Of a DNA stretch of 64,000 nt, positions 45,161-56,400 are shown piece after piece. Origin of the DNA: Oxynema aestuarii AP17. GTDB lineage: Bacteria; Cyanobacteriota; Cyanobacteriia; Cyanobacteriales; Laspinemataceae. Under the pieces are notes generated by a model. The model saw nothing but the letters and a program-made list of their open reading frames with translations, made no database searches and was not told the origin of the DNA. Position 1 is the stretch's first letter. The number at the start of each line of letters is the position of its first letter. The translations under genes were made by a program, and so were the position numbers. The stretch covers positions 186,001-250,000 of the forward strand of contig NZ_CP051167.1 of NCBI RefSeq assembly GCF_012295525.1, in the 5' to 3' direction.

Positions 45161-46999
45161 TTAGGCGATCGCCGCCATTTTGACGTCGGAGGTTTCGAGA
45201 ATTTCCTGTAACTCTTCCGCGTCCACGGTTTCTTTCTCGATCAGCATTTGCGCGAGGCGATCGAGAACCGCTTTGTTGCTGACGAGAACCTCTTTCGCCC
45301 GACGGTAAGCTTGATCGACCAAGTTCCGGACTTCGTCGTCAATCGCCGCCGCCGTTTCTTCGGAGAAATCCCGTTCCGCCATGATGTCGCGACCGAGGAA
45401 CATATTCCCCTGCTGGCGACCGAGGGCGACCGGGCCGAGGCGATCGCTCATTCCGAAGCGGGTCACCATCTGGCGCGCCACCCGAGCCACCTGCTGCAAG
45501 TCGTTCGAGGCGCCCGTGGTTACTTCTTCTTCGCCGAAGATAATTTCTTCCGCAATCCGACCGCCGAGGGCGACCGCCATCTGATTTTGGAGGTAAGCGC
45601 GGCTGTAAAGGCCCGAATCCATGCGGTCTTCACTCGGAGTGAACCAGGTCAACCCCCCTGCACGACCGCGCGGGATGATGCTGATTTTCTGTACTGGATC
45701 GTAATCCGGCATCAAGGCGCCCACGAGGGCGTGTCCGGCTTCGTGATAGGCGACGAGGGTTTTGCGTTTTTCGCTCATCACCCGGTCTTTTTTCTCCGGT
45801 CCGGCGAGGACGCGATCGATGGCGTCGTTGATTTCGTCCATCGAGATTTCGCTCAAGTTGCGACGGGCCGCTAAAATTGCAGCTTCGTTCAACAAGTTGG
45901 ACAAGTCCGCCCCGGTGAACCCGGGAGTCCGACGGGCGATTTTTTCGAGATCGACGTCTTTGGCGAGGGTTTTGCCTCGGGCGTGAACTTTGAGGATTTC
46001 GAGGCGTCCGGCGTAGTCGGGGCGATCGACCACCACTTGGCGATCGAATCGACCGGGACGCAATAAGGCGGCGTCGAGAACGTCGGGACGGTTGGTAGCG
46101 GCGATGATGATAATTCCGGTGTTGCCCTCGAAGCCGTCCATTTCGGTCAGCAACTGGTTGAGGGTTTGTTCCCGTTCGTCGTTCCCGCCGCCGAGACCCG
46201 CACCCCGTTGGCGACCCACGGCGTCGATTTCATCGATGAAGACGATGCAAGGGGCGTTGTTTTTGGCTTGCTCGAACAAGTCGCGCACCCGAGAGGCACC
46301 GACCCCGACGAACATTTCCACGAATTCCGAACCGGAAATGCTGAAGAAGGGGACTCCTGCTTCTCCGGCGACGGCTTTGGCTAACAGGGTTTTCCCGGTT
46401 CCCGGAGGGCCGACGAGCAGAACGCCTTTGGGGATTTTGGCGCCGACGGCGGTAAAGCGATCGGCGTTTTTGAGGAAGTCCACTACTTCGCTCAGTTCGA
46501 GTTTGGCTTGTTCGATTCCGGCGACGTCGCCAAAGGTGACTTGGGTTTGCGGTTCCATCTGCACGCGAGCTTTGGATTTGCCAAAGTTCATCGCTTGGGA
46601 ACCCGGACCGCTTTGGGCGCGGCGCAGGAGGAAGAACAGACCGACGAGCAGTAAGATCGGGAAGAACAGGCTGCTGAGGGCTTTGAACAAGAAGCCATCG
46701 TCGCTTTGGGGGACGACTTCGATGTTGACGTTGTTTTGGGTCAGGATGTCGATCAGGTCGGGATCTGGTGGCAGGTTGACCATGACTTTGCTGCCGTCGG
46801 CGACTTGCACTAAGGCTTTGGCGCGATCGGCACTGATACTGACTTTTTCAACGGCGTTATTTTCTACTTTTTGAATAAATTGACTGTAGCGCCACGTTTC
46901 GCGGGTTTGCGGCTGTTTGTCAAAGAAAGCGGTCGCCAAGGCGATGACGACGATCGCTAGTAGCACATATAGTCCGGCGTTTCTCCACCGTTTATTCAC
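45161..46999 (-). CDS. ftsH: ATP-dependent zinc metalloprotease FtsH
   Basis: A 612-residue membrane AAA+ protease beginning with GTG and a strong AGGAGGAAT site upstream. TM1 (residues about 8-26) and TM2 (about 105-124) flank a lumenal or periplasmic domain. Walker A GPPGTGKT, the pore motif FVGVG, Walker [17 protein letters not shown], the second region of homology ([20 protein letters not shown]) and the zinc site HEAGHALVG are all intact. Cyanobacterial FtsH complexes degrade damaged photosystem II D1 and regulatory proteins. Which of the four cyanobacterial paralogues this is cannot be settled here. Confidence 0.97.
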   Translation of the reverse strand: MNKRWRNAGLYVLLAIVVIALATAFFDKQPQTRETWRYSQFIQKVENNAVEKVSISADRAKALVQVADGSKVMVNLPPDPDLIDILTQNNVNIEVVPQSDDGFLFKALSSLFFPILLLVGLFFLLRRAQSGPGSQAMNFGKSKARVQMEPQTQVTFGDVAGIEQAKLELSEVVDFLKNADRFTAVGAKIPKGVLLVGPPGTGKTLLAKAVAGEAGVPFFSISGSEFVEMFVGVGASRVRDLFEQAKNNAPCIVFIDEIDAVGRQRGAGLGGGNDEREQTLNQLLTEMDGFEGNTGIIIIAATNRPDVLDAALLRPGRFDRQVVVDRPDYAGRLEILKVHARGKTLAKDVDLEKIARRTPGFTGADLSNLLNEAAILAARRNLSEISMDEINDAIDRVLAGPEKKDRVMSEKRKTLVAYHEAGHALVGALMPDYDPVQKISIIPRGRAGGLTWFTPSEDRMDSGLYSRAYLQNQMAVALGGRIAEEIIFGEEEVTTGASNDLQQVARVARQMVTRFGMSDRLGPVALGRQQGNMFLGRDIMAERDFSEETAAAIDDEVRNLVDQAYRRAKEVLVSNKAVLDRLAQMLIEKETVDAEELQEILETSDVKMAAIA

Positions 47000-47273
47000 C
47001 GATATTCCTCCTGGATTACTGAATCTAGGGCGTTTGGGAGTGCCTTTTATTTTAACTGTTAATTAATGTTAACACTATTTTCATTTAGCCGGGGTGGGGG
47101 TGCTATAGTTACGGATTTAACGGGCAGGAAAAAGACGGGCGGCGATCGCGGAAGTTATTACGGGGGCAGGGTTGGAGCGATTTATGAGAGAGGGGCGATC
47201 GCCGCCCTTGCGGTTCGGGAATTGGCGCCACTGCACCGGAGCGCGTCCCGGTCGAATGCCTGCCGGGTGTCAC

Positions 47274-48353
47274 TTAAGCGTCGCGAGCTAGGTCGTAGCA
47301 TGTGTCGCAGACCACCACGCGATCGCGCCCTCGTTCTTTCGCTCGGTAGAGCGCTCCATCCGCCGCCGCAATCAGATCTTCCGGAGAAGAGGCCGAACTC
47401 GGCACTTGACTGGCGACCCCGACGCTGAGGGTGACGACCCCAGGGGGAACGCAACCGCCATGAGTGATATCGAGTGCCTTGACCCGCGATCTCAACTGTT
47501 GCGCCACCGCGAATGCCCCGTCGAGATCGGTGTTCGGCAGGATCGCCGCAAATTCTTCGCCGCCGTAACGAGCCATTAAATCCGTACTGCGACGCACGCC
47601 ATGACGCAAGGTTTGGGCGACGGTCTGCAAGCAGCAATCTCCCGCTTGATGGCCGTAAGTATCGTTGTAAGACTTAAACCAATCGATATCGCACAGAATT
47701 AAGGCTAATGGTTGTCTTTCCCGAGCCATCCGCCACCATTCTTGTTGCAGATATTCGTCAAATTTGCGGCGATTGGCGAGTTGGGTCAGTCCGTCCAAAC
47801 TTGCCTGACGTTTTAATTCTCGATTCGCCGTCTCTAATTGTTGGTAGAGGTTGTTGAGTAACTCCGTCGCCAGTTGATGAATTTGGGCGTGGGCTAATAG
47901 GAGTTGATGCACGTCAATTAAACGGTAGTCGTTCGCTGCCATTTCGACCACCAGGGGTTCGTAGAGTAAATGGGGCGATCGGTGCAAAACCGCTTGCGCT
48001 GCCATGACAATCGTCATGGAACTGGGCAAACAGAGAACGTCACTGTGAGCGAAACGATAGAGGCTTTTAACCGGGCGTTTGAAAAACAGTTCGAGTCCGT
48101 AAGGACGGCTGAGATGCTCGAAAAAGCGACGGCGAGATATCATCCCTTCAAATTGGCCGTTATCTAATAAAACCACGCCGGGAAGTAGGGGATTGCGATC
48201 GAAGGCTTCGGCGATTTCTTTGCCCAACCGATGGGATTCGACCTGGAATTGATAGAGGGACAATTCGCGGACGGTGGATTCTAAATGGAAGGTGGGCGTG
48301 CGAAATCGGGAAAATGACGCACGAGACAAGTCCGGGGTAGAGAGACTCAACAT
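47274..48353 (-). CDS. Diguanylate cyclase (GGDEF) with N-terminal CBS-like region
   Basis: A 359-residue protein from the ATG at 48353, which has GAGG about 7 nt upstream; the frame is open 32 codons further. Residues about 25-160 (GVVLLDNGQFEGMISRRRFF) look like a CBS-pair-type ligand domain. A coiled segment (LNNLYQQLETANRELKRQA) joins it to the GGDEF domain (DGLTQLANRRKFDEYL, CDIDWFKSYNDTYGHQ). The active site is RYGGEEF, and an RSTD inhibitory I-site lies five residues before it, so product inhibition by c-di-GMP is expected. Confidence 0.93.
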   Translation of the reverse strand: MLSLSTPDLSRASFSRFRTPTFHLESTVRELSLYQFQVESHRLGKEIAEAFDRNPLLPGVVLLDNGQFEGMISRRRFFEHLSRPYGLELFFKRPVKSLYRFAHSDVLCLPSSMTIVMAAQAVLHRSPHLLYEPLVVEMAANDYRLIDVHQLLLAHAQIHQLATELLNNLYQQLETANRELKRQASLDGLTQLANRRKFDEYLQQEWWRMARERQPLALILCDIDWFKSYNDTYGHQAGDCCLQTVAQTLRHGVRRSTDLMARYGGEEFAAILPNTDLDGAFAVAQQLRSRVKALDITHGGCVPPGVVTLSVGVASQVPSSASSPEDLIAAADGALYRAKERGRDRVVVCDTCYDLARDA

Positions 48354-49034
48354 GCAGATCCTCAATGAAATGGATGAGTGGAAGTCAGGAAATCGAGCTA
48401 CAGTTTTCCCCACGGCTTCGATCGCATTTCCAGGGTTGAGGTCGTGCAAACTTTTGTAAAAACTATCGCCAATCTACCGACCCGCAGCTCGTTTGAGGCG
48501 ATCGCTCGGGGGCTGGCTACTGCCCAACTCAAAGATGCTCAATCATGCAAAATGTTGGCACAACTCTTGACTTCCATAATAATCGATCTCCTCTGGATTT
48601 TAAAAGAATACCCCCGCGATCGAGCGGTCTTTAAAAATCATCAATATTTCTTAAATAAAATCACGAAATGACTCTCGGTTAATCAATTGAGGTTAATCTA
48701 ACCTTAATTTTTTCTTAAAGTTATTCCGTTGTTAATCGACGATCTTGCGATCGCCAGCATCGAGTCAAACATAGAAATTCAACGGGCGATCGCTCCCGAA
48801 ATTCTTAAATTTTGTGCAGATAATGAATGATTTGAAGTTTTCAAATAAAACAATCTAGTGAAACAACCGAACCGTTCTCAAACCTCGTTAATCTCTCAAC
48901 AGCGATCGATTTATTCATGAACTCACGTTTTTAGATCTCTGTAGTTCTCTGCGATCGATTTATATATAGATAACATTTATGGGCTGTGAAATTTATCAAT
49001 AGCGAGGTTAACCTGTAAAATTGAGAGTCTCGAT
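48354..49034. other. Long AT-rich intergenic region upstream of the GGDEF gene
   Basis: About 680 bases without a supported gene. It contains GGTTAATC direct repeats (48677-48703) and a GGTTAACC palindrome near 49005. The rest is AT-rich with HIP1 octamers. It probably includes a long promoter region. Confidence 0.45.
48677..48703. promoter_or_regulatory. GGTTAATC direct and inverted repeats
   Basis: GGTTAATC occurs at 48677 and 48691 (14-bp spacing), and the second copy continues into TAACC, giving the inverted repeat GGTTA-ATC-TAACC. The half-sites resemble a Pho-box octamer in reverse, but the spacing is wrong for SphR. They lie about 325 bases upstream of the GGDEF gene. Confidence 0.3.
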
Positions 49035-49460
49035 TCACTCATTTAAACTGTCATCCCAGTAAAAATAGGAATCCACCAACAGAACTCGGACTTCACCCAC
49101 GGTCAAATCGGGATTAAATTCCGCAAGCGGCTTTCTCCTAATACGATAATAATCACAATTCGCAATAAAAAACTGAAGAATCCCCTGCTTTGGAAATGGC
49201 TCCAGAGGTGGCGCTTCAGCAAAATTAATCTGAATCAACAGATGCAAATATTCCCCTTCTGGTGTCTGAGGATAGCTCATTCCTTTGGGCAAATACGGTA
49301 AGTCAGCCCGACTGATTTGCTCTCCGGGAAACTTGCTACTCCACCAGGTTAAACTGTCGTCGGGAACCAGTTCAATACCAACATAGGGTTTGATGGTTGC
49401 TTCGATGCGATCGCGATAGGGTGCTAGGATTGGCGGTAAGGGGTGTTTGAGGTTGCTCAT
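49035..49460 (-). CDS. Truncated DUF1963 (YwqG-like) protein
   Basis: A 141-residue protein from the ATG at 49460. The first 110 residues match the N-terminal half of the DUF1963/YwqG family (WWSSKFPGEQISRADLPYLP, then YLHLLIQINFAEAPPLEPFP, GILQFFIA). Family proteins are usually about 250 or more residues; here the frame ends soon after LVDSYFYWDDSLNE. No continuation could be seen downstream in the other frames. It is either a decayed gene or a short variant. The function of the family is unknown. Confidence 0.55.
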   Translation of the reverse strand: MSNLKHPLPPILAPYRDRIEATIKPYVGIELVPDDSLTWWSSKFPGEQISRADLPYLPKGMSYPQTPEGEYLHLLIQINFAEAPPLEPFPKQGILQFFIANCDYYRIRRKPLAEFNPDLTVGEVRVLLVDSYFYWDDSLNE

Positions 49461-49843
49461 GTGATGATTGAAAACAGTTAGTTTTACGACGTTCCATACC
49501 GCGATCGCTGGCTTCAAGAATTTATAAGAATGGTGCGTTCCCAAAATTTATCGGTGGGATAGTAGGAGTTGAAGTGGGGACGGCACCCTACAAGATCGGC
49601 GATCGTACTACATCGTGACTGACGATCTTTTAGTCTGTGGTTTGCCTCCATTTCATCTGTTTTTTGATGCTAACGGGCAAATATGACCAACAAATGACAG
49701 AGAATATTTCTGCTCGACGGTAGGACTCATACAGACAAATTTTTGGATTGATGTAGATATAAATAAATGAAAGCCGTCAATCTGAATCCGGCTGTAGAGT
49801 GCTACAATTTGAGGCATTTACATTACCGAGTGGAAGGGTTTTT
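49461..49843. other. Intergenic region upstream of the duplicated lipoprotein
   Basis: About 380 bases between divergent genes. Nothing recognisable was seen apart from AT-rich stretches (49735-49770) that could hold a promoter. Confidence 0.4.
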
Positions 49844-50410
49844 ATGAAACTATTGGTTGGGCCTGTCCTGATGCTAATGGGCTTAGTTGGTTGTACGAGT
49901 GCTGCACAGATGCACAATGGTACTCTGACAGGCACTGTAGAGCGGGTCTGGGAAGATGGGTTCAGCATCAATACGGGCGATCGCACCGTCAATGTGGATA
50001 GCTCGGATGTGTGTGGCGACAACACTCAGCAAAGCGTATCGGTCGGTGATGAACTCACTGTAGAAGGGGAATTTGATGATGGCGAGTTTGATGCTGCAAG
50101 CATGACCAGTCCTAGCGGCGAAGATATTTGCTCTGCCCCTGAGCAAACCCAGAGTTCCGCCACTGAGCAAACCCAGGAATCTGCCATAACAGGCACTGTA
50201 GAGCGGGTCTGGGAGGATGGATTCAGCATCAATACGGGCGATCGCACCGTCAATGTGGATAGCTGGGATGTGTGTGGCGACAACACTCAGCAAAGCGTAT
50301 CGGTCGGTGATGAACTCACTGTAGAAGGGGAATTTGATGATGGCGAGTTTGATGCCTCAGCCATTACGAACACCAATGGCGAGAATATTTGTTCAGCAGC
50401 ATCTAGCTGA
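49844..50410 (+). CDS. Lipoprotein with two nearly identical domain copies
   Basis: A 188-residue protein from the ATG at 49844, preceded by GGAAGGG. A lipoprotein signal ends LMGLVGC (Cys near 17). Then come two copies of an all-beta acidic domain: TGTVERVWEDGFSINTGD, then DVCGDNTQQSVSVGDELTVE and GEFDDGEFDA. The copies are joined by a Q/S/T-rich linker (EQTQSSATEQTQ). The pattern suggests an OB-fold such as the bacterial DUF5666 or NirD-like groups, with one Cys per copy, but I do not recognise the family. The duplication is recent at DNA level (period 261 bases). Confidence 0.75.
   Translation: MKLLVGPVLMLMGLVGCTSAAQMHNGTLTGTVERVWEDGFSINTGDRTVNVDSSDVCGDNTQQSVSVGDELTVEGEFDDGEFDAASMTSPSGEDICSAPEQTQSSATEQTQESAITGTVERVWEDGFSINTGDRTVNVDSWDVCGDNTQQSVSVGDELTVEGEFDDGEFDASAITNTNGENICSAASS
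49928..50094 (+). repeat. Internal gene duplication, copy 1
   Basis: This 167-base stretch recurs at 50189-50355 with only about three base differences, an offset of exactly 261 bases (87 codons). The very high identity, synonymous sites included, shows a recent duplication or ongoing gene conversion. Confidence 0.9.
50189..50355 (+). repeat. Internal gene duplication, copy 2
   Basis: Second copy of the 167-base unit at 49928-50094. A visible change is Ser to Trp in the SSDVCG/SWDVCG segment; other differences are single bases. Confidence 0.9.
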
Positions 50411-50548
50411 TGCCGTGATAGGTGTGTCAGAGTCAGGGATAGGGATCCTCGCAATTTTCAAGGCGATCGGGGACGAAGCGGATCCCCCTAAATGCCCCTT
50501 TTTAAAGGGCGTTCACGAAAATCCGCCGTGGAAAAATGCAATATCCGT

Positions 50549-52990
50549 TTACTGCAAAATCCTCAAGAAATTAAAAATCGAGAAGAAACTGCCAATCGGT
50601 CGGGCGACTTCTCCTACCGTATCGGTGACCTTCGCCAAGCCGGAGCGATCGACGACGATCGCATCGTTATTGCGTAAAATAGGGTTCGTGTCATCATTGG
50701 GACTGGCGTTCAAATCCACCTCGACATTGCGACGGGAGACCGTTCCATTCGCATTGAGACGAATCAACTCCACTTCCCCGGTACTGGCGCGATTGCTAAA
50801 ACCACCTGCAGCTAATAACGCTTGATTGAGTGGGGTATTGGGCGGAATTTCCACCAATCCCGGTTGGGCCACTTCACCGACGACATTGACGTTAATGCGA
50901 TCGGGCGAAAAACTTGCCGATGCTAATTCCGTCGCTTCCGCCGCCGTCAACGCCGTGGCTTTGGGAATCACGATCGTATCCCCGGGTTGCAACGCCACGT
51001 CTTGGCTGACATCTCCCGCCTGCAACAGTTGCCACAAATCTACCGGAATCCGTTGTTGACTCCCTTCCCGGGTGCGTCGCAACACCTCGATCGCCCGAAC
51101 GTTCGCCGATAGGGTAATTCCGCCCGCTTCTTCGATCGCCTGGGTAATCGTCGGTAAGTTACTTCCGCCGCCACTCCCGGGATTTTTCCCCACAATCGTA
51201 TGGGTTCCGGGACGGGCCACTTCGCCGACGATCGCAATATTAATCGGTTTAGCCGGATCGGCGGCAAAACTGGCATCGGCAATTAACGCCGCATCTTCCG
51301 GACTCGTATAACGCGCCGTGGGAACGACAATCGTATCCCCTTGTTGTAAAATCACGTCCTGACGCAAGTTTCCGGCGCGCAACAACAACCACAAATTCAC
51401 CGCGATGACCTGTTCGCCGCCGCTTTTCGTCGGTCGCCGGATCTGCACGTTACCCAAATCTGCGGATTGGGTAATCCCTCCCGCCGTTTTCAACGCTTGG
51501 GTAATCGTCGGAAAGGCGGTGGTTCCGTCGGAATTGCTGCCTTCTCCCTGAACGATATGAGTTCCGGGACGGGTGACTTCCCCAACCACGGCAATTTTTA
51601 ACGATTGGGGCGTATCCGCCGCGAAACTCGCCGTCGCCAGTTGGGAGGCTTCCCCGGGATCTGCGTATTCCGCCGTGGGGATAAAAATACTGTCGCCGTC
51701 GCGCAGGGCCAAGTCTTGGGACAGATTGCCCCCTTGGAGGAGATCCCAGAGGTTGACCGTGACAATTTGGCTGCGTCCGCGATCTTCACTGCGGCGAATT
51801 TGCACTTGTCGCAGGTTGGCGGTTTGGGTAATCCCCCCTGCCATTTCGATCGCCTGGGTCACGGTGGGATATTGGGGACTATCTTCGAGAGAAATGCTGT
51901 AAGACCCGGGACGGCTGACTTCTCCGGCGATCGCCACCCGTAAGGGTCGCGGTTTGGCGAGGGTCACCGTCATCACGGGTTGGCGGATGTAATAGGCATA
52001 TTTCCCGGCGATCGCATCGGTCGCTTCGTCGATGGTCATCCCTTCAATTTGGACTTTCCCGATTAACGGTAAATTCACCGTTCCATCGGCTAACACTAAG
52101 GTTTCGCCGTTATATTCCGGCGCGGTCAACACGTCGAGGCGGATGCGATCGCCCGATCCTAATGTATAAGTTTCAAAAACATTCTGTACGGGGGCAAAAT
52201 TGCTCGGCGTCGAAGCGGGAGGCGGTGGCGGTGCGGTTTGGGGCGGCGCTGGCGGCGGACTGGCGGCGGTTTCCGTCAGGCGCGGCAACGTGCGATCGGC
52301 TACGGGTCGATTGTCCAGTCGTCCCGTTATCACTAACGCCCGATATACTAACGCGGCAATATCGGCGCGGCTGGCGATTTGGTTGGGGCTGAGGTTGGGA
52401 ATATTAGGATTGGTGGTAATTAATTCGTTATCTAACGCCGCCATCACACTCTCGCGCGCGTAATCGGGAATTTCCGAGGCATCTTGAAAGGCATTGTTTA
52501 AAATCGTGCGATCGGAACGGCGCACGGATAAATTCAAGCCGTTGACTAAAGACACCAAAACTTGAACCCGCGAGATTTTTTGATCCGGTCGGAAATCGCG
52601 GTCGTATTTCCCCAAAAAGCCGGATTCGTAAGCAAATTGAATCGCTTCTCGCCCCCAGTGATTGGGCGGAACGTCGGCAAATTCGATGCTATAACGGCCA
52701 CCCCCAGTTGCAAACGCCCGTTGCAGAACTGCCGCAAATTCGGCGCGGGTCACGGCGGCGTTCGGCTGAAAGCGCCCGTCGGGAAAGCCACTCATGATCT
52801 CGCGTTCGACTAAAGCGAGGATGAAGCTTTGCGCCCAGTGATTTTCGAGATCGTTAAAACGGTTGACTTGGGCGCTATTGGCGATGGTGGGGGCGTCGCG
52901 GCGATCGCCTGAAGATGCGATCGCCGTGGTGGAGATGCATTGAGTGGCAAAGGCCGCTAGAGTTAAAAGGGATAAAGTTTGAAGTCGCAT
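50549..52990 (-). CDS. SLH-domain polysaccharide-export-like protein with SLBB repeats
   Basis: An 813-residue secreted protein. The signal peptide ends TTAIAS (about residue 26). Three S-layer homology modules occupy about residues 42-225 (HWAQSFILALVEREIMSGFPDG, then VPPNHWGREAIQFA). After a proline-rich linker, a Wza-type export domain (about 275-355: YTLGSGDRIRLDVL, GTVNLPLIGKVQIEG) leads to four SLBB-type repeats (each with VGEVxRPG and a QALxxAGGI core). This suggests an outer-membrane or wall-anchored protein in export of extracellular polysaccharide. No other export gene is adjacent. Confidence 0.88.
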   Translation of the reverse strand: MRLQTLSLLTLAAFATQCISTTAIASSGDRRDAPTIANSAQVNRFNDLENHWAQSFILALVEREIMSGFPDGRFQPNAAVTRAEFAAVLQRAFATGGGRYSIEFADVPPNHWGREAIQFAYESGFLGKYDRDFRPDQKISRVQVLVSLVNGLNLSVRRSDRTILNNAFQDASEIPDYARESVMAALDNELITTNPNIPNLSPNQIASRADIAALVYRALVITGRLDNRPVADRTLPRLTETAASPPPAPPQTAPPPPPASTPSNFAPVQNVFETYTLGSGDRIRLDVLTAPEYNGETLVLADGTVNLPLIGKVQIEGMTIDEATDAIAGKYAYYIRQPVMTVTLAKPRPLRVAIAGEVSRPGSYSISLEDSPQYPTVTQAIEMAGGITQTANLRQVQIRRSEDRGRSQIVTVNLWDLLQGGNLSQDLALRDGDSIFIPTAEYADPGEASQLATASFAADTPQSLKIAVVGEVTRPGTHIVQGEGSNSDGTTAFPTITQALKTAGGITQSADLGNVQIRRPTKSGGEQVIAVNLWLLLRAGNLRQDVILQQGDTIVVPTARYTSPEDAALIADASFAADPAKPINIAIVGEVARPGTHTIVGKNPGSGGGSNLPTITQAIEEAGGITLSANVRAIEVLRRTREGSQQRIPVDLWQLLQAGDVSQDVALQPGDTIVIPKATALTAAEATELASASFSPDRINVNVVGEVAQPGLVEIPPNTPLNQALLAAGGFSNRASTGEVELIRLNANGTVSRRNVEVDLNASPNDDTNPILRNNDAIVVDRSGLAKVTDTVGEVARPIGSFFSIFNFLRILQ

Positions 52991-53088
52991 AGATATCGAC
53001 GCTGAGCCAGGACGGGAGAGTTTCGCTATCTACAAATACTTGGATTGTATTCGTCATCGGGAAGAAGGTATCTACGCAAAGCTATTTT

Positions 53089-53433
53089 ATGAAAAAATAC
53101 TATAACAAACTAGTGCGCGATCGCATTCCAGAAATCATCCATAATGCAGGCAATACCTGCGAAACAATGCGTCTCAATCCTGAAGACTACCGCCAAGCTT
53201 TAAAACAGAAGATCCTCGAAGAAGCCCGGGAAATTGCAGACGCCCGACCGGAAGAATTGTTAACTGAAATCGCCGATTTATACGAAGCGATCGACGCCCT
53301 TTTAGCAGCCCACGGGCGATCGCGAGAAGAGGCGATCGCCCTCCAAGAACGCCGACGCCAGGAACGCGGGGGATTCGAGGAACAAATTCAGCTCGTCTGG
53401 GTCGAACGTCACTCGCCGCCAGAATCAATATAA
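53089..53433 (+). CDS. MazG-like nucleoside triphosphate pyrophosphohydrolase
   Basis: A 114-residue all-helical protein. YNKLVRDRIPEII at the start and the metal-binding pattern EEAREIADA with LTEIADLYEAIDALL (acidic residues spaced as EExxE...ExxD) match the house-cleaning phosphoribosyl-ATP pyrophosphohydrolase-like group. It should hydrolyse non-canonical NTPs. It lies 18 bases ahead of the first CHAT gene, so the two may be co-transcribed; no functional link is known. Confidence 0.85.
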   Translation: MKKYYNKLVRDRIPEIIHNAGNTCETMRLNPEDYRQALKQKILEEAREIADARPEELLTEIADLYEAIDALLAAHGRSREEAIALQERRRQERGGFEEQIQLVWVERHSPPESI

Positions 53434-53451
53434 CGCCTTCATCCCCAAAAA

Positions 53452-56400
53452 ATGAAACCTGCAATGAAACGATCGCCGCTTCCCTTTTCCCCGACGTTCC
53501 TGTTTCGATTAGCAACAATCGCCGCCAGCGCGTTACTCGGCGTCCGGGGACTCCCCGAACCCTTACTCGCCGTTGTACCCCCCGAGAACGGGACGAACTT
53601 CGCACAAAAAACCGCGCAAACCAGCGACGCAGACGACGCCACCCCCCTAGGGGAAGGAATAACCACGGGAACGATCGCCCCCGGAGCAACGGAATTATAT
53701 AAAGTAGCTCTCGACGCTCAAGAATATATAAAATTGGCGGTCGGCGGACCGGAAATCGAGATCGAGCTTCAATTAATGGCGTCCGACGGAACGGCGATCG
53801 CCCCAATCCATACCGAGACCACCGCAGACGGCCACGTTCTCGAAGCGATCGCCCCTTCTACAGGCACCTACACCCTAGAAATTACGGCGATCGCGGCCAC
53901 TGGGGAAGCGAGTGAATATCAAGTGAGACTTATCGAACGGCGATCGGCCACGGAAGCCGACCGCGATCGTCTCACTTATATTCAGTTCGTCCGTGAAGGG
54001 ATGGAGTTATTCGAGCGGGCGACCCTCGAATCTTACCGGGAGGCGATCGCCAAGTGGGAAGCGGCGATCGTCCTGGCGGAACGCCTCGGCGATCGCCTCG
54101 GACAAGGCTTACTAGTTCAAGGAATTGGCAAAGTTTACCACGAAATCGGCGAAATTGATACAGCTTTAACTTATTACCAAAAAGCTTTAGAAATAAGACA
54201 AGAAATCGGAGATTTATCGGGAACCGCCCAAAGTTTAAATAATATCGGCGCCATTTATTGGTTTCGCGGAGACTACCAGCGTGCCTTGGAAAACCTCGAA
54301 CGATCGCTACCTTTATATCAGCAAGTAGAAAATACTTGGGGAGAAGCAGAAGTTTTAAATAATATCGGTCAAATTTATGCAGATTTACGAGAGAGCGATC
54401 GCGCTTTAGAGTATTTGAATCGAGGGCTAGCACTGCGGCAAGAATTAGGCGATCGTCGGGGAGAAGGCTCGACGCTCAACAATATCGCCGGGGTCTACAG
54501 TCATCTCGGCGAAAATGAAACTGCATTAGACTATTACCAACAGGCGTTAGCGATTCGACGAGAAATTCAAGACCCGCAAGGAATTGCCAATACGCTGACG
54601 AATTTAGCGGTATTTTATGCCATACAAGGTAAGCTTCAAAAAGCTTTAGATCTGTACGAACAAGTCTTGCAATTGCAACAGACGATCGGCGATCGCCTCG
54701 GCGAGACGGTGACCTATATCAATCTCGGTCAAACTTATCTAGACTTGGGCGATCGCGAGCGCGCTTTGGCGTTATTCGAGCGCGCCTTACCGATGACCGA
54801 AACCACAGGTTATCTAGTGGGAAAAGGAGCAATACTCAACAATATTGCGGGAATTTATGCCAATGAGAATCAGCGCGATCGCGCTTTATCTCTGTACCGA
54901 GAAGCATTGGCGATCGCTCGTCAAATCGGCGATCGCGCGGAAGAAGCGAACATTCTCGGCAATATCGGCAGCCAATATTTAAACCAACAAAAGTTAGAGC
55001 AAGCTTTAGACTATTACCAGCAAGGACTAAGTTTAGCTCGTGAAGTGAGCGATCGGCAAATAATTGCTATTTTAACTGCCAATTTAGGGACGACTTATCA
55101 AAATTTAGGTCAGTGGGACAAGGCGCGGCAAAATTTTAACCAAGCCTTGGAAATCAATCGCCAACTCGGGAATTTTGGCAAAGCGACCTTCGTATTATTT
55201 GGATTGGCCACTTTAGATCGACAGCAAGGGGATCTCGAAATGGCTTTAGAACGAATTGAAGAAGCATTGAACGAGATTGAGGACGTGCGATCGCAAGTTA
55301 ATTCCGAACAGTTACGAAGCCTATTTTTTGCCGAAAAGCAGGATTATTACGAACTCTATATCGATATCCTTATGGAACTGCACCAGCGCCATCCGGACAA
55401 AGGGTACGATATCAAAGCCTTTGAAGCCAGTGAAGCGGCGCGCGCCCGTTCCTTGTTAGAAATTCTCAATGAAACCCAAGCCGATATCCGCGCCGGAGTC
55501 GATCCGCAATTGCTCGATCGCGAAACAGAAATTAAAGCCCAACTCGACGCCCGGGAACGACAACGGATCGAACTACTGGCCCTCGGCGACCCCCGCCAAC
55601 AGGTCGGAAAAATTGAAAGTGAGATCGCCCGTCTGTTAGAAGAATACAACGCCGTTCTCGCCGATATTCGCGCCAATTCTCCCCGTTATGCCGCGTTGAC
55701 CCAACCGCAACCGCTCTCTCTCGAACAAATTCAACGGGAAGTGCTAGACGACGAGACGATCTTGCTCGAATATTTTCTGGGAGGGGCCCGCAGTTACCTG
55801 TGGGTGGTGACGAACGATCGCATTGCGAGTTACGAACTGGCGTCACGGGAAACGATCGAACAGCAAGCCCGTATATTTAGCCAAGCACTCACCGATCCGC
55901 GTTATCGCTTCAATACCGAACGCATTCAAGGGGTGGGAGCTGAATTAAGTGAGACGATTCTCGCACCGGTGGCCGAGGAGTTGGGCGATCGCCGCTTGCT
56001 CGTCGTCGGCGACGGCGCCTTGCAATACGTCCCCTTCGCCGCTTTGCCCCATCCGAACCGAACGGGCGATCGCTTCGCGACGCCTCCGGCGTATCGCCCG
56101 GTCTTGTTAATCGAAGAACACGAAATCGTGACGTTGCCCTCGGCGTCTACGTTAGCGCTGTTGCGGCGCGACTTTGGCGGACGGGCGATCGCCCCGAAAC
56201 GGCTGGCAATTTTTGCCGATCCCGTCTTTAGTGCGACCGACGAGCGCGTCGTTACCGGAAGGCGCCCCACTGTAGAAGAGGATAACTCGTTAACCACCGC
56301 TTTGTTAGAGCGATCGGCCCGCATGGCTGGGGTCGATTTTGCCCGCCTTCCCTACACGCGATCGGAAGCGGAGGCGATTTTAAGCCTGGTTGCGCCGAAC

